From an uncultured Lentisphaerota bacterium (GTDB lineage: Bacteria > Verrucomicrobiota > Kiritimatiellia > RFP12 > UBA1067): 48,508 nucleotides of DNA. Every line of letters begins with the position of its first letter. Position 1 is the first letter of the stretch. This document shows positions 48,076-48,508 of this stretch, piece after piece. The DNA lies in the NCBI GenBank assembly GCA_900320225.1, contig ONRL01000003.1, forward strand, positions 1-48,508, written 5' to 3'. Both the position numbers and the translations under genes were made by a program. The notes beneath the pieces were generated by a model. That model saw only the letters and a list, made by a program, of their open reading frames with translations, was not told where the DNA came from and did no database searches.

Positions 48076-48508
48076 ATGAGCGAGAAGACATTTTTCTGCG
48101 GTGAGATTCAGAACCGGCGTGAACTGTGCGCGGGGCTGGGGATTGAGGCCGATGGCGTGGAGTTGCTGTCCGCGCTGTACGCGAAGAAGGGTGTGGCAGG
48201 GGTTGCGGAGGTGCGCGGACCATTCGCCGCCTGCTTCAAGGCGGGAGAGAAGACCGTCCTCGTGCGCGACCCGATGGGCGTTGCGTGGCTCTACTACAGG
48301 ACGAAAGATCCGCGCGTCTGCGGGACGGGCGTGCGGCAGGTTCTTGCGCGGGGAGCGCCGCGCAAGCTGAGCGTCGAGGGACTGTGGGCGTGTCTCCTCG
48401 GCGGCTGCATGCAGGAGCCGTTCACGATGGTGGAGGACGTACGGAGCCTGTCGCCGGGATGCGTGCTGGCCGTTGGCGAGGATGGCGCGCAGAAGATGGA
48501 GCGGTTCT
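48076..48508 (+). CDS. Asparagine synthase-like protein, N-terminal part (runs off the window)
   Basis: The open frame continues to the window end; 144 codons are visible. PFAACFKAGEKTVLVRDPMGVAWLYY and the later EPFTMVEDVRSLSPGCVLAV match the N-terminal glutamine-amidotransferase-like domain of asparagine synthases, where RDPMGVAWLYY corresponds to RDxxGxxPLYY. The first residues are MSEKTFFCGE, with no Cys at position 2, so glutaminase activity is doubtful; many glycan-locus members lack it. A sigma-54 promoter lies just upstream. GC-rich, unlike the preceding island genes. Confidence 0.75.
   Translation, partial: MSEKTFFCGEIQNRRELCAGLGIEADGVELLSALYAKKGVAGVAEVRGPFAACFKAGEKTVLVRDPMGVAWLYYRTKDPRVCGTGVRQVLARGAPRKLSVEGLWACLLGGCMQEPFTMVEDVRSLSPGCVLAVGEDGAQKMERF

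Overview
The window is a 48.5 kb piece of a bacterial chromosome. Most of it is G+C-rich with strong third-position bias (for example 46 of 60 bases G or C at 14221-14280), with several clearly AT-richer inserts (19 of 60 at 29821-29880). A pyruvate:ferredoxin oxidoreductase, Tat-exported metallo-hydrolases, a BNR sialidase relic, many palindromic intergenic repeats and a mixed surface-glycan locus suggest an anaerobic member of the Verrucomicrobiota/Kiritimatiellota type. This is inferred from style only; no rRNA or other marker gene is present, so the assignment is tentative.

Layout. (1) 1-10.5 kb is housekeeping and catabolism: the C-terminal half of nifJ, a broken sialidase gene, two secreted MBL-fold proteins, a glycoside hydrolase fused to a serine-beta-lactamase-like domain, thiD, gpsA and a small membrane protein. 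(2) 10.5-18.3 kb is a tight operon: sugar kinase (GHMP), DUF4432 epimerase-like protein, short UDP-sugar dehydrogenase-like protein, then FkbH, acyl carrier protein, VOC protein, MBOAT acyltransferase and an SGNH-like protein. The last five look like a route that loads a small acyl unit on an ACP and moves it to an exported glycan. (3) 18.3-23.35 kb is a repeat-rich mosaic with small regulators (XRE, RhuM-like), one intact and one wrecked DUF4062/COG2865-type gene, three copies of a promoter-containing element, three copies of a 38-bp element, four palindromic AGGTCAGACCT elements and four 5' fragments resembling the phosphonopyruvate decarboxylase gene. (4) 23.35-29.4 kb is a phosphonate cluster: phosphonopyruvate decarboxylase, cytidylyltransferase-PEP mutase fusion, iron alcohol dehydrogenase (likely phosphonoacetaldehyde reductase), organophosphate-antiporter-like MFS protein, and a second cytidylyltransferase-PEP mutase paralogue that has lost the mutase signature. 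(5) 29.5-31.6 kb is an AT-rich two-gene island with its own promoter: an OLD/AAA_21-type ATPase and a small protein with a PD-(D/E)XK-like motif, a candidate defence system. (6) 31.6-48.5 kb is a surface-polysaccharide locus: TagF-like glycerophosphotransferase, a YidC-like domain fused to a sulfatase-like domain, aminotransferase, ATP-grasp, nucleotide-sugar SDRs, GT2-GtrA fusion, FAD oxidoreductase, GT-C-like membrane protein, Wzx-type flippase, two GT4 glycosyltransferases and, behind a consensus sigma-54 promoter, the start of an asparagine-synthase-like gene.

How it may work together (inference): PEP would be converted to phosphonopyruvate, phosphonoacetaldehyde and a reduced hydroxyethylphosphonate, activated with CMP by the fused cytidylyltransferase and passed to a glycan by the TagF-like enzyme, giving a phosphonate-decorated envelope polymer. 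The FkbH/ACP/MBOAT operon would add a second, acyl, decoration. The most promising undescribed pieces are the ATPase/nuclease pair, the signature-less PEP-mutase paralogue, the YidC-sulfatase fusion and the repeat mosaic of aepY-like 5' ends.
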